From Fibrobacterota bacterium (lineage in GTDB: Bacteria > Fibrobacterota > Fibrobacteria > UBA11236), in assembly GCA_028287505.1 (NCBI GenBank), contig JAQBPN010000092.1:27219-91218 (forward strand): DNA of 64,000 nucleotides, read 5' to 3'. This document shows positions 33,589 through 41,673 of the stretch, one piece after another. The notes under the pieces are model-generated. The model saw only the letters and a program-made list of their open reading frames with translations, had not been told where the DNA came from and searched no databases. Every line of letters begins with the position of its first letter. Within the stretch, counting starts at the first letter, position 1. The translations under genes were made by a program, and so were the position numbers.

Positions 33589-35436
33589 ATGTTAGGTCTC
33601 CGCCACAAGCTGTTCATCGCCTTCGCCGGCCTTTCCGTCCTCCTCGTCATCGTAGCCGGGCTGGGTACCCTCTTTATCGGCAGGGTGTCGCAATCCTTCG
33701 ATCGCATCTTCCGGGAAAACCTGACCAGCATCAACGCCTGCCGGGAAATGCGCCAGGCCGCGGAGGAAATGAACGAGGACCTGCTGCTGGCCTTGTGGGA
33801 CGGGACGGCTCCGGATTCGGCCGACGCCTTGGTCCAGGCCGGGGAATTCGAGCGCCACCTCCGCTTCCAACAAGGCAATCTCACCGTGGCCGGCGAACAG
33901 GCCATCACCGACAGCCTGCTCCGGGTCTGGCGGGAGTACCGTACGCGTTACTTCGCCCTGATTGGATCGGGCGCCTACGGCAAACCGATATCCCAACGGA
34001 GGACCGCCTATCGCACGGAAGTGAATCCCTATTTCCGGATCATCCAGCGGCAGACCCGCGCCATCGCCGAATTGAATTCCGGCAACATCCTTTCCGCCGA
34101 CGGACAGGTGCGGGCCCAGGCGCGCACAGCGCGCAAAGCGATGACGGCGCTGCTCGGCTCCGGCGGCGCGCTGATCCTGTTGCTGCTCATACTCCTGGGG
34201 CGCACCATCCTGAAACCCATCCAGGCCTTGACGCGCTCCGCCCAGGAGATCGAGAAGGGAAACCTGGATTTGGCCCTGAAGGTGGGTTCCAAGGATGAAC
34301 TGGGTCAGTTGGCCGAGGCCTTCAACTCCATGGCCGCCCGGCTCAGGGAATTCCGCCGTTTCGATCAGGCCAAGCTGGTGCGGACGCAGCGCGCCACCCA
34401 GACCGCCATCGGCAGCCTTCCCGACGCGGTGGCGGTGCTGGGGCCGGATGGCGAAGTGGAAATGTCCAACGATCCCGCCGCCGCCCATTTCGGGATCAAG
34501 CCGGGATCGCACGTCGACGGCCTGGGCCTGCCTTGGCTGGCCGAGCTTTTCAGCAAGGCCAGGCGGGAACTTCGGCCTTTCCATCCCCAAAGCTATGAAT
34601 CCGCCCTGCAGGTTTTCCGCGAGGGCCAGGAACGTTTTTTCCTGCCCCATGCCATTCCCATCCTCGATGAGGCCGGGCATCTCACCGGCATGACCTTGGT
34701 GTTGGCCGATGTAACAGGATTGCGCCGACTGGATGAGACCAAAAGCGATCTGCTCTCCACGCTCTCCCATGAACTCAAGACGAAATTGACTTCCGTGCGC
34801 ATGGCGGTCCATCTGCTCCTGGGGGAAAAGGTGGGCGACCTCAATTCCCGGCAGGCCGACCTTCTCATCGCCGCCCGGGAAGACAGCGAACACCTGCATC
34901 GCATCATCGAAGGGCTGCTGGACATGGGCCGGATCCGTTCCGGACGGCTCAATATGGAGCAGAAGCCCGTCGATACGGGGGAAATGACGGCGCAGGCCGT
35001 TGCGACCTTCATGCGCGCGTACCAGGACAAAGGCATCCGTCTCTCCCTGAATCTTCCGGCCGATCTGCCAAAGGTGTTCGCCGACGGAATCCGCGCGCCC
35101 CTGGTCCTGGAAAACCTCCTTTCCAACGCGCTGAAATATACTGGCCCGGGAGGAGAGGCCAAGGTGGAAGCGGAAGCCGATGGTGGATTCGTAGCCTTCC
35201 GCGTGACCGACTCGGGCGCGGGGATCCCCGCGGAGGATTTGCCTCGCGTGTTCGATCGCTTCTACCGCGGCGCGCGCGAAGGGGAACCCGGCGGCGCCGG
35301 ATTGGGCCTGGCCATCGCCAAGGAAATCGTGGAAGCCCATGGCGGGACCATCCAGGTGGATAGCCGCAAAGGGGAAGGCAGCGTCTTTTCCTTCACCCTA
35401 AGGCGCGCCGATGCCGACTGGGAAGGAGCGGGATAG
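33589..35436 (+). CDS. KinB-like sensor histidine kinase (HAMP-PAS-HisKA-HATPase)
   Basis: The product has 615 residues. The first membrane helix is at about 7-30, a periplasmic helical domain spans 31-185 and the second helix is 186-205. HAMP follows (ILKPIQALTRSAQEIEKGNL), then a PAS-like domain (IGSLPDAVAVLGPDGEVEMS). HisKA has His394 in LSHELKTKLTS. The ATPase domain has the N-box ENLLSNALKYT, G1 DSGAGIP, the F-box FDRFYRG and G2 GAGLGLAIAKEIVEAHGG. It should phosphorylate the NtrC-type regulator encoded upstream. The next gene begins 2 bp after its stop, so it shares the sigma-54 operon with the KdpD-like and KimA-like genes. Confidence 0.92.
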   Translation: MLGLRHKLFIAFAGLSVLLVIVAGLGTLFIGRVSQSFDRIFRENLTSINACREMRQAAEEMNEDLLLALWDGTAPDSADALVQAGEFERHLRFQQGNLTVAGEQAITDSLLRVWREYRTRYFALIGSGAYGKPISQRRTAYRTEVNPYFRIIQRQTRAIAELNSGNILSADGQVRAQARTARKAMTALLGSGGALILLLLILLGRTILKPIQALTRSAQEIEKGNLDLALKVGSKDELGQLAEAFNSMAARLREFRRFDQAKLVRTQRATQTAIGSLPDAVAVLGPDGEVEMSNDPAAAHFGIKPGSHVDGLGLPWLAELFSKARRELRPFHPQSYESALQVFREGQERFFLPHAIPILDEAGHLTGMTLVLADVTGLRRLDETKSDLLSTLSHELKTKLTSVRMAVHLLLGEKVGDLNSRQADLLIAAREDSEHLHRIIEGLLDMGRIRSGRLNMEQKPVDTGEMTAQAVATFMRAYQDKGIRLSLNLPADLPKVFADGIRAPLVLENLLSNALKYTGPGGEAKVEAEADGGFVAFRVTDSGAGIPAEDLPRVFDRFYRGAREGEPGGAGLGLAIAKEIVEAHGGTIQVDSRKGEGSVFSFTLRRADADWEGAG

Positions 35437-35438
35437 CC

Positions 35439-37094
35439 ATGCCGGAAAGAAACCCGAGCTTTCTCCAGCTCATCCGCCGTGACAGGCGCGGCCGCTTGAA
35501 GATCTACCTGGGCTACGCGGCCGGCGTGGGCAAGACCCATCAGATGCTCCAGGAGGCGCACCGGTTGCGGCAGGAAGGCGTTGATCTGGTTTTGGGCCTG
35601 GTGGAAACCCACGCAAGGCTGGAAACCGCCGCGCTCGCGGAAGGCCTGGAAACGGTTCCCGTCAAGCGCACGGAATACCACGGCATTTCGGTGGAGGAAA
35701 TGGATCTGGATGCCATCCTCGCACGCAAACCGCATGTGGTGCTCGTCGATGATCTGGCCCATGCCAACGCGCCCGGCAGCCGCAACCCCAAGCGCTACCA
35801 GGACGCGGAGGACATCCTGGCCGCGGGTATCAACGTCATCGCCACGCTGAACGTCCAGCACCTGGAAAGCCTTTACGATACCGTGGAAAGGATGATGGGC
35901 GTCAAGGTCCGCGAGCGCGTGCCGGACTCGGTCCTGGCCGAGGCGGATCAAATCGTCAACGTGGACATTTCCGCCGAGGATCTTCTCAAGCGTTTGCGGG
36001 CAGGCAAGGTATTTCCCCTGGACAAGGTGGACGCGGCCCTGGTGAACTTTTTCCAGTTCCACCACTTGGAAGAACTGCGCGAACTCACCCTGAGGGAAGC
36101 GGCTTCGCAAATCGATTTCCGAAGGCGCGAGACCGAAAATCAGGGTAACAAGGGCGGTACGGACCAGGTCATGGCCTGCCTGGATGCCCGGGGACCGGAA
36201 AACGCCGCCCTGCTCCGCTACGCATCCCGCTTGGCAGGCCGGCTCAATCGCAATTGGTACGCCGTGTATGTGCAGCCTCTGGAAGGGCGCGGGTCCTCCC
36301 TGGACGGATCCGGCCAAAAACTGCTTTCGGAAACCCTGCTGCTGGCCAACCAACTGGGCGCCACCGTGTTCACCTTGAAGGGGGACGACGTGGCGGACAC
36401 CCTCGCGCGTTTCGCCGCGGAATACCGGGTGGGCCACATCATTCTGGGGAAACCCCATCCTCGCCCTTGGTGGAAAATGTTTTCCCGCAAGAAGGACGTG
36501 GTGGGGCCCCTGATGGAAAAAAGCGATGGTTTCACTTTGATCCTCATCGATACCCGGCCCGGCATCGACGTGTCCTCGCCCGTGGAAGACGTCGCGGATT
36601 CCGTTCCGGTGCCGGCGGCCAAGGCCGGCGAAAGGTTGAAACTGTGCGATTTCCTCGGCGAAGGTCAAATCGTGGTCTGGGAAGAGGCCGTCTCCAAGGA
36701 ACAGGCGATGCGGGATTTGGTCCGCACCCTATTGGCGTCCCATCCCTCACTGGACGAGGGTTTCCTGTTGCGGAAACTCAAGGAGAGGGAAAACCAGGGT
36801 TCGACCTTCCTGAACGAGGGCGTCGCCCTCCCCCATTCCCGCATGGAGAATCTGGAAAGACCGCTGGTGGCCTTGGGCCTGAGCCATGGAGGCATCCTGG
36901 ATGCCGGTACGGAAAACCCCATCGAAGTGGTTTACCTGCTTTTCTCCCCTAAAGATGAAAACCGCTCCCATCTCCAGTTGCTGGCGGTGGGAGCCCGCCT
37001 GATGTTGAACCGCACGTTGCGGACCCGGTTGCGAAAAGTGAACCGGCGGCATAGCGCCTATCGTTGCCTGCTTGAATTCGAGAATCCGGAGTAA
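35439..37094 (+). CDS. KdpD sensor domain - Usp - EIIA(Ntr) fusion protein
   Basis: The 551-residue soluble protein has three domains. Residues about 17-215 are the KdpD N-terminal domain, with P-loop GYAAGVGKTHQML, VLVDDLAHANAPGSR and INVIATLNVQHLESLYDTVE. Residues about 240-380 are a universal-stress-protein domain (DQVMACLDARGPENAALLRY). Residues about 400-548 are a PTS EIIA type-2 (PtsN-like) domain, with phospho-acceptor His466 in VALPHSRME. The membrane and kinase parts of KdpD are absent. In E. coli, EIIA(Ntr) binds KdpD and TrkA and so adjusts potassium uptake; here the pieces are fused. The gene lies between a histidine kinase and a KimA-like transporter. Confidence 0.9.
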   Translation: MPERNPSFLQLIRRDRRGRLKIYLGYAAGVGKTHQMLQEAHRLRQEGVDLVLGLVETHARLETAALAEGLETVPVKRTEYHGISVEEMDLDAILARKPHVVLVDDLAHANAPGSRNPKRYQDAEDILAAGINVIATLNVQHLESLYDTVERMMGVKVRERVPDSVLAEADQIVNVDISAEDLLKRLRAGKVFPLDKVDAALVNFFQFHHLEELRELTLREAASQIDFRRRETENQGNKGGTDQVMACLDARGPENAALLRYASRLAGRLNRNWYAVYVQPLEGRGSSLDGSGQKLLSETLLLANQLGATVFTLKGDDVADTLARFAAEYRVGHIILGKPHPRPWWKMFSRKKDVVGPLMEKSDGFTLILIDTRPGIDVSSPVEDVADSVPVPAAKAGERLKLCDFLGEGQIVVWEEAVSKEQAMRDLVRTLLASHPSLDEGFLLRKLKERENQGSTFLNEGVALPHSRMENLERPLVALGLSHGGILDAGTENPIEVVYLLFSPKDENRSHLQLLAVGARLMLNRTLRTRLRKVNRRHSAYRCLLEFENPE

Positions 37095-37100
37095 CAGATT

Positions 37101-39152
37101 ATGGTCGTCACGAAACCCGCTTCCCTGGCCAAAAGAATCAAATGCATGATCATCGGCGATGCGATCGATCCCACCAACAAGCAGGCGTTCCACAGCATCA
37201 CGCTGGCCGCCTTCTTCGCCTGGGTGGGCCTCGGCTCCGACGGCCTCTCGTCCTCCGCCTACGGTCCGGAGGAAGCATTCCTGGCCCTGGGCGGGCATAC
37301 CCATCTGGCCATCCTCATCGCCATCGCCTCCGCCGTCACCGTGCTCTTGATCAGCGCCAGCTACGCCCAGCTTATCGAGGTGTTCCCTTCGGGCGGGGGC
37401 GGGTACCTGGTCGCCAGCAAATTGATCTCCCCCACCGCGGGCATGGTCTCGGGATGCGCCCTCATCATCGACTACGTCCTCACCATCACCATTTCCATCG
37501 CCAGCGCCGCGGATGCCATTTTCAGTTTCATCCCCCCGGAATACCTGCATTACAAATTGGGCTTCTCGGTTGTCGCCCTGATCCTGCTCACGGTGCTGAA
37601 CATGCGCGGGGCCAAGGAAACCGTCATGCCCCTGGTGCCCATCTTCATCGTGTTCGTCGTGTCCCACGCCTTCGCCATCGTCTACGCCCTGGTCACGCAT
37701 CTGCTGGATTTCCCCGCCGTCTACGCGGAGACCGCCACCCAGGTGGCCAAGACGCATTCGGAACTGGGACTGATGGGCATGGCCTTCCTGCTTTTGCGCG
37801 CCTTCAGCATGGGCGCGGGCACGTATACGGGAATCGAGGCGGTCAGCAACGGCCTTTCCATCCTGCGCGAGCCCAAGGTCAAGACCGGCAAGCGCACCAT
37901 GCTGTACATGGCCCTCTCGCTGGCCTTCACCGTCTTCGGCCTTACCCTGGCCTACCTCCTCTTCAAGGTGGAGCATCAGCCCGGCAAGACCTTGAACGCG
38001 GTCCTGTTCGAAGGCATCACCTCCACCTGGCCGGGCGCGACCGGACATTGGTTCGTCTATGTGTCGCTGGCTTCGGAGGCGCTGATCCTGTTCGCCGCGG
38101 CCCAGGCCGGGTTCATGGGCGGCCCCCGGGTGCTCGCCAACATGGCCTTGGACAAATGGTTCCCCACCCGCTTCAGCCTCCTCAGCGACCGCCTGGTGAC
38201 CCAGAACGGCATCTTCATCATGGGCGCGGCTTCCGTGGCCACTTTGATCCTGACCAAGGGCTCGGTCAAATACTTGGTGGTGCTGTACAGCATCACCGTA
38301 TTCGTCACCTTCGTGCTTTCCCAGTTGGGGATGGTCCGCTATTGGCTCAACAACCGGAACGAGCTGGCGCATTGGCGGCGGAAGCTGGCCGTGAACGGGG
38401 CCGGACTGGTCCTGTGTTCCTTCATCCTGGTGGCCGTGACCGTTTTGAAGTTCCGCCAGGGCGGATGGATCACCCTGGCCATTACCGGCGCGCTCATCGC
38501 CCTGGCCATGGCGGTGAAAGGGCATTACAACTTCGTGGAAAAGGTCCTCAAACGCATGGACAACCTGGTGGCCATCGCCAAGTCCAAGGATTCCGTCACG
38601 CTTCCCAAGCATATCGGCGGGCAAGGCACGGAAGCGGATCTGAAATACGATCCCAAGGCCAAGACCGCCGTGCTGCTCGTGAACGGATTCAACGGCATCG
38701 GCCTGCACTCCCTGCTGGCCATCATCCGCATGTTCGGCGGCATCTTCAAGAACATCGTCTTCGTGGAAGTGGGCGTGCTGGACGCCGGCAGTTTCAAGGG
38801 TGTGGAGGAAGTGGAGAACCTGCAGAAACACGTCCGCATGGAATTGGATCAATACGTCGCATTCGTGAAACGGAACGGCATCTACGCGGAAGGCATCATG
38901 AGCCTGAGCCCGGACGTGGTGGAAGGGACCGGGGAGGTGGCCGCCGGAGTCATCGAACGGTTTCCCCAGGCCATCTTCTTCATGGGGCAGCTCGTGTTTC
39001 CCGAGGAGACGATCTTTTCACGCCTGTTGCACAACAACACCGTGTTCGCCGTGCAACGTCGCCTTTACCACAAAGGCATCCCTTTCATCATCCTTCCCAT
39101 CCGCATCGACCTGAAGAAAAACAGGAAAGAGCGCAAGAAGGCCAAGGGTTAG
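37101..39152 (+). CDS. KimA-like potassium transporter (APC superfamily)
   Basis: The product has 683 residues, with about twelve membrane helices in residues 25-490. The signature GLGSDGLSSSAYGPEEAF is at about 43-60 and GGGGYLVASKLISP at about 99-112. The C-terminal cytoplasmic region (about 500-683) has TAVLLVNGFNGIGLHSLLAI and ends in a Lys/Arg-rich tail. The pattern matches KimA (formerly YdaO), a proton-coupled high-affinity K+ importer controlled by c-di-AMP in Gram-positive bacteria. It begins 6 bp after the KdpD-Usp-EIIA gene, which points to joint control of potassium uptake. KimA assignment beyond the APC/KUP-like fold is based on the signature only. Confidence 0.85.
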   Translation: MVVTKPASLAKRIKCMIIGDAIDPTNKQAFHSITLAAFFAWVGLGSDGLSSSAYGPEEAFLALGGHTHLAILIAIASAVTVLLISASYAQLIEVFPSGGGGYLVASKLISPTAGMVSGCALIIDYVLTITISIASAADAIFSFIPPEYLHYKLGFSVVALILLTVLNMRGAKETVMPLVPIFIVFVVSHAFAIVYALVTHLLDFPAVYAETATQVAKTHSELGLMGMAFLLLRAFSMGAGTYTGIEAVSNGLSILREPKVKTGKRTMLYMALSLAFTVFGLTLAYLLFKVEHQPGKTLNAVLFEGITSTWPGATGHWFVYVSLASEALILFAAAQAGFMGGPRVLANMALDKWFPTRFSLLSDRLVTQNGIFIMGAASVATLILTKGSVKYLVVLYSITVFVTFVLSQLGMVRYWLNNRNELAHWRRKLAVNGAGLVLCSFILVAVTVLKFRQGGWITLAITGALIALAMAVKGHYNFVEKVLKRMDNLVAIAKSKDSVTLPKHIGGQGTEADLKYDPKAKTAVLLVNGFNGIGLHSLLAIIRMFGGIFKNIVFVEVGVLDAGSFKGVEEVENLQKHVRMELDQYVAFVKRNGIYAEGIMSLSPDVVEGTGEVAAGVIERFPQAIFFMGQLVFPEETIFSRLLHNNTVFAVQRRLYHKGIPFIILPIRIDLKKNRKERKKAKG

Positions 39153-39165
39153 CTTCGGCCGGGGC

Positions 39166-39189
39166 CGGAGAGCGGAAAACCGCCCTCCG
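39166..39189. terminator. Possible bidirectional terminator between convergent genes
   Basis: CGGAG-A-GCGG (39166-39175), loop AAAA and CCGC-C-CTCCG (39180-39189) form a stem with one internal mismatch. It lies between the stops of the KimA-like gene and the BON lipoprotein gene. No T-tract follows on either strand. Confidence 0.4.
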
Positions 39190-39198
39190 CATTCCGGT

Positions 39199-39834
39199 TC
39201 AATCGGTGTTGCCGGTGCCGACCCGTTCGCCCACCTTGATATCATCCTTCACCTTGGCCTTGCCCGCGATTTTCTCCGCGGTGCGGGCGATTTCCGTTTT
39301 CGTTTCCTGGCTGGCCACCGTTCCGCTCAGTTCCACCTTACCGTTGTCGGTGCGGATGGTGACATCCTTCTCGGAGGCGGGAACCTTCTTGTCCTTTTCA
39401 AGGGCGGCGCGGATGCGCGCGGTCAGCTTCTTGTCGGCCGCGGTCTTACCTTCATCCTTTTGCAGCACGCCTTTGACATCGTTGGACGTCTGGCGGGCTT
39501 CCCCGCGCACCTTGTCAGCGGCGGAACCGGCGCCTTCTTTCACGCCGCCGGCAGCCTGACGGCCTTCGCTGCGGATGGAATCGACCGCGGTACCAGCGCC
39601 TTCCTTGGCCTTGGCCGCACCCTCCTTGACGTCGCGCTTGGTCTGGCGCGCTTCTTCCTTGGCCTTGGCGGACGCCGTGTCCGTTCCCTGGGAAACCTCG
39701 CCCTTGGCCTCGCGGGATTCCTCCGCGGCTTTGGCGGAGGCGTCGGATGCATTTTCCTTCGCGTCACGCTTGGCTTCACGGTTGCAAGCGGTAACACCGA
39801 GTATGGCCGAAAGGGCCAGAATCACTGCTTTCAT
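39199..39834 (-). CDS. Lipoprotein with Lys/Ala/Glu-rich LEA-like region and BON domain
   Basis: The start follows AAGGAGA at good spacing. The 211-residue product has a lipoprotein signal (MKAVILALSAILGVTACN, Cys17). Residues about 20-125 are a repetitive, charged, helical region with repeats such as AKEEARQTKRDVKEGAAKAK, resembling LEA-type stress proteins. Residues about 133-205 form a BON domain (LTARIRAALEKDKKV, DNGKVELSGTVASQ), which binds phospholipid or peptidoglycan-associated surfaces. It probably protects the envelope under osmotic or drying stress. It is convergent to the potassium operon, but no shared regulation is visible. Confidence 0.8.
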   Translation of the reverse strand: MKAVILALSAILGVTACNREAKRDAKENASDASAKAAEESREAKGEVSQGTDTASAKAKEEARQTKRDVKEGAAKAKEGAGTAVDSIRSEGRQAAGGVKEGAGSAADKVRGEARQTSNDVKGVLQKDEGKTAADKKLTARIRAALEKDKKVPASEKDVTIRTDNGKVELSGTVASQETKTEIARTAEKIAGKAKVKDDIKVGERVGTGNTD

Positions 39835-39997
39835 GGTATCTCCTTGGTTGCGACCACACTAAAAGGGGCCGTAGGTTTCAGGTTTTTCCCAAGGCGAATA
39901 TATGTTTTGCGGACCTGCCGGGAAAAAAATTTATTCGGGAATGGGAGGCCATGACGGCGCGCTTTCCGGAACTTGCTATTCTTTCCACCGGAAAATC

Positions 39998-40504
39998 ATG
40001 TTCGCATCCAAATGGCCGGTACTGGCGGGAAGCCTCGCCCTGATATTGGTGGCCGCCAAGGCCCATGGGCGGCAATTGCGCCTGGAGAGGGAACGCGCAG
40101 GTTACTGGGATGCCGTCTTCGGAGGCGAAAACCCGGAATGGGTGGAGGCCCTTTGGCGCCGGGAGCGGATTCTGTTCTGGAGCGCCGCCGCCGGCGCCGC
40201 CTTGATCGGTCTGGCCTATGCCTGGGCCGCCTCCCGCCATCTTTGGCCCATGCCCCTGCCCGATCAGGATGGAATCCCTCCTCCCTGGGCGTTGCTCCTC
40301 CTCGCAGCCGCCTGGCCTTTCGCATTCGCGTTCATCCTCACCGGCCTCGCCAGCATCGCCCGGCTGGCCGCTTCCTTGGGCTCAGGACCGACTCCTTCGC
40401 AGACCTGGCTCCGCAATGCCTGGGTGGGAACCGCGGGATGGTGGGCCTTGACCTTGGCGCTCGCCCTTTGGATTGGATTCGCTTCGTCGCGAAAATCCGG
40501 GTAA
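39998..40504 (+). CDS. Small membrane protein of unknown function
   Basis: The 168-residue product starts at ATG 39998 (after GGAAAA); an upstream TTG in frame would add 32 residues that do not look protein-like. Three to four hydrophobic segments lie at about 7-20, 62-78, 95-120 and 145-162. A charged stretch after the first helix (GRQLRLERERAGYWDAVFGG) includes a Trp/Tyr pattern. No family is recognised. Confidence 0.5.
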   Translation: MFASKWPVLAGSLALILVAAKAHGRQLRLERERAGYWDAVFGGENPEWVEALWRRERILFWSAAAGAALIGLAYAWAASRHLWPMPLPDQDGIPPPWALLLLAAAWPFAFAFILTGLASIARLAASLGSGPTPSQTWLRNAWVGTAGWWALTLALALWIGFASSRKSG

Positions 40505-40557
40505 GGTCACCGTCTCCACTCTGGCCGCACGGACCGCTTCCTAGTACTTTTCTCCCC

Positions 40558-41454
40558 ATGAACAAATCAATCGGAATCCTTCCCGTCCCGCTGCGCATAG
40601 GCGCGATCCTGGCCGCATCCGCTCTCGCCGCGTTCGCCCAGCCTGCCGTGGACCTGCCCAGGGCCAGCCCGCCGGCGACCGTCACGCAATCCATCGGTTA
40701 CACCACGGTTACCGTAGCCTTCAGCCGGCCGGGAGTCAAGGACAGGAAGATCTGGGGCGGACTGGTGCCTCTAGGCAAAGTCTGGCGGGCGGGCGCCAAC
40801 GAGGCCACGGTGGTGGAGTTCAGCACCGATGTGAAGGTGAACGGGCATCCCCTGCCGAAAGGGAAATACGGCTTCTTCATCGTCCCCGATGAAAAAGAGT
40901 GGACCCTGATCTTCAGCAAGACATCCAAGACCTGGGGCGCATTCACCTACGATGAAAAGGACGACGCCCTGCGCGTGCAGACCCCGCCCCGGGGCGCGGA
41001 GTTCACCGAACGGGTCCTATACGGGTTCGAGGATCTCACCGACAGCAGCGCCTCCCTGTTCATGCAATGGGATAAGCGGAAGGTTTCCGTGGGCATCACC
41101 GTGGAGTTCCTGGAAACGGCCAAAGCGAACATCAGGAACGGCCTCCCCAAGGCGAAGCCGGACGATGCCTTCGCCTGGCTGAACTCCGCAAAGTTCTATT
41201 GGACCTATGACATCGACCGCAAACAGGCTATGGAATGGGTGGACAAATCCATCAAGATCAAACCCATGTACGGAAACCTGTGGGCCAAGGCGGAATGGTT
41301 GGCCGAGGGCAAAAACTACGCTGAGGCGTTGAAGCTTTCCAGGCTCGCGCGCGCCGAAGCCGAAAAGGATCCCAATCCCAAGCTCCTGCTGGAAAACGTG
41401 GACAAGACCGCGGCAGTATGGACCGCCAAGGTATCCGCCGGGTCCGGCAAATAG
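40558..41454 (+). CDS. DUF2911 exported protein
   Basis: The 298-residue product has a signal peptide ending near LAAFAQ. It carries the DUF2911 pattern: VTVAFSRPGVKDRKIWGGLV, VWRAGANEATVVEFSTDV, LPKGKYGFFIVPDEKEW and FSKTSKTWGAFTYDEKDDAL. The C-terminal third is helical and TPR-like (AMEWVDKSIKIKPMYGNLWA, NYAEALKLSRLARAEAEKDP). The family is common in exported proteins of gliding and polysaccharide-degrading bacteria and its role is unknown. A T8 run follows the stop (41466-41473) but lacks a good stem. Confidence 0.85.
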   Translation: MNKSIGILPVPLRIGAILAASALAAFAQPAVDLPRASPPATVTQSIGYTTVTVAFSRPGVKDRKIWGGLVPLGKVWRAGANEATVVEFSTDVKVNGHPLPKGKYGFFIVPDEKEWTLIFSKTSKTWGAFTYDEKDDALRVQTPPRGAEFTERVLYGFEDLTDSSASLFMQWDKRKVSVGITVEFLETAKANIRNGLPKAKPDDAFAWLNSAKFYWTYDIDRKQAMEWVDKSIKIKPMYGNLWAKAEWLAEGKNYAEALKLSRLARAEAEKDPNPKLLLENVDKTAAVWTAKVSAGSGK

Positions 41455-41501
41455 CCGTTAACCGGTTTTTTTTCCCGTAAAAACGGGCTTCGGATGGCTG
41501 T

Positions 41502-41548
41502 CCTTGCATTCTGCAAGGCCGGCGGCGCCTTCATTGCAGAATGCAATG
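41502..41548 (+). promoter_or_regulatory. Paired enhancer palindromes upstream of the flotillin-like gene
   Basis: CCTTGCA-TTC-TGCAAGG (41502-41518) and CATTGCA-GAA-TGCAATG (41532-41548) are both perfect 7-bp inverted repeats sharing TTGCA-N3-TGCAA. Their centres (41510 and 41540) are 30 bp apart. The downstream centre is 77 bp before the GG of the -24 box, the same distance as in the kinase operon. Confidence 0.75.
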
Positions 41549-41615
41549 GTATCCTTTTCCGTTTGGCTTCTTGAGGCCCGTTTCCGCGAATCCAGACGGT
41601 TACCGGGCGGCAATC

Positions 41616-41630
41616 CGGCATCGCTTTTGC
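41616..41630 (+). promoter_or_regulatory. Sigma-54 promoter of the flotillin-like gene
   Basis: CGGCAT-CGCTT-TTGC matches TGGCAC-N5-TTGC, with GG at 41617-41618 and GC at 41629-41630. The predicted transcription start near 41642 leaves a 32-nt leader that includes the ribosome-binding site AAAGGAGA before ATG 41674. Confidence 0.78.
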
Positions 41631-41673
41631 ACTCCTATACGGCCGTACGCCGTTCAACAAAGGAGAGCGCGTC

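Noticed and set aside
36747..38852. 701-codon open frame on the minus strand opposite the KimA-like gene
   Set aside because: It is antisense to a membrane transporter with clear family motifs, and the composition (His/Gln/Gly/Asp-rich) is that of a shadow.
39835..39997. Possible third sigma-54 promoter serving the BON lipoprotein
   Set aside because: No GG-N10-GC element with TTGC and no TTGCA-N3-TGCAA palindrome was found in this gap on either strand.
41466..41492. T8 run followed by CCCGT-AAAA-ACGGG as a terminator of the DUF2911 gene
   Set aside because: The T-tract precedes the hairpin on the plus strand, and on the minus strand an A-tract would follow, so neither orientation fits an intrinsic terminator.
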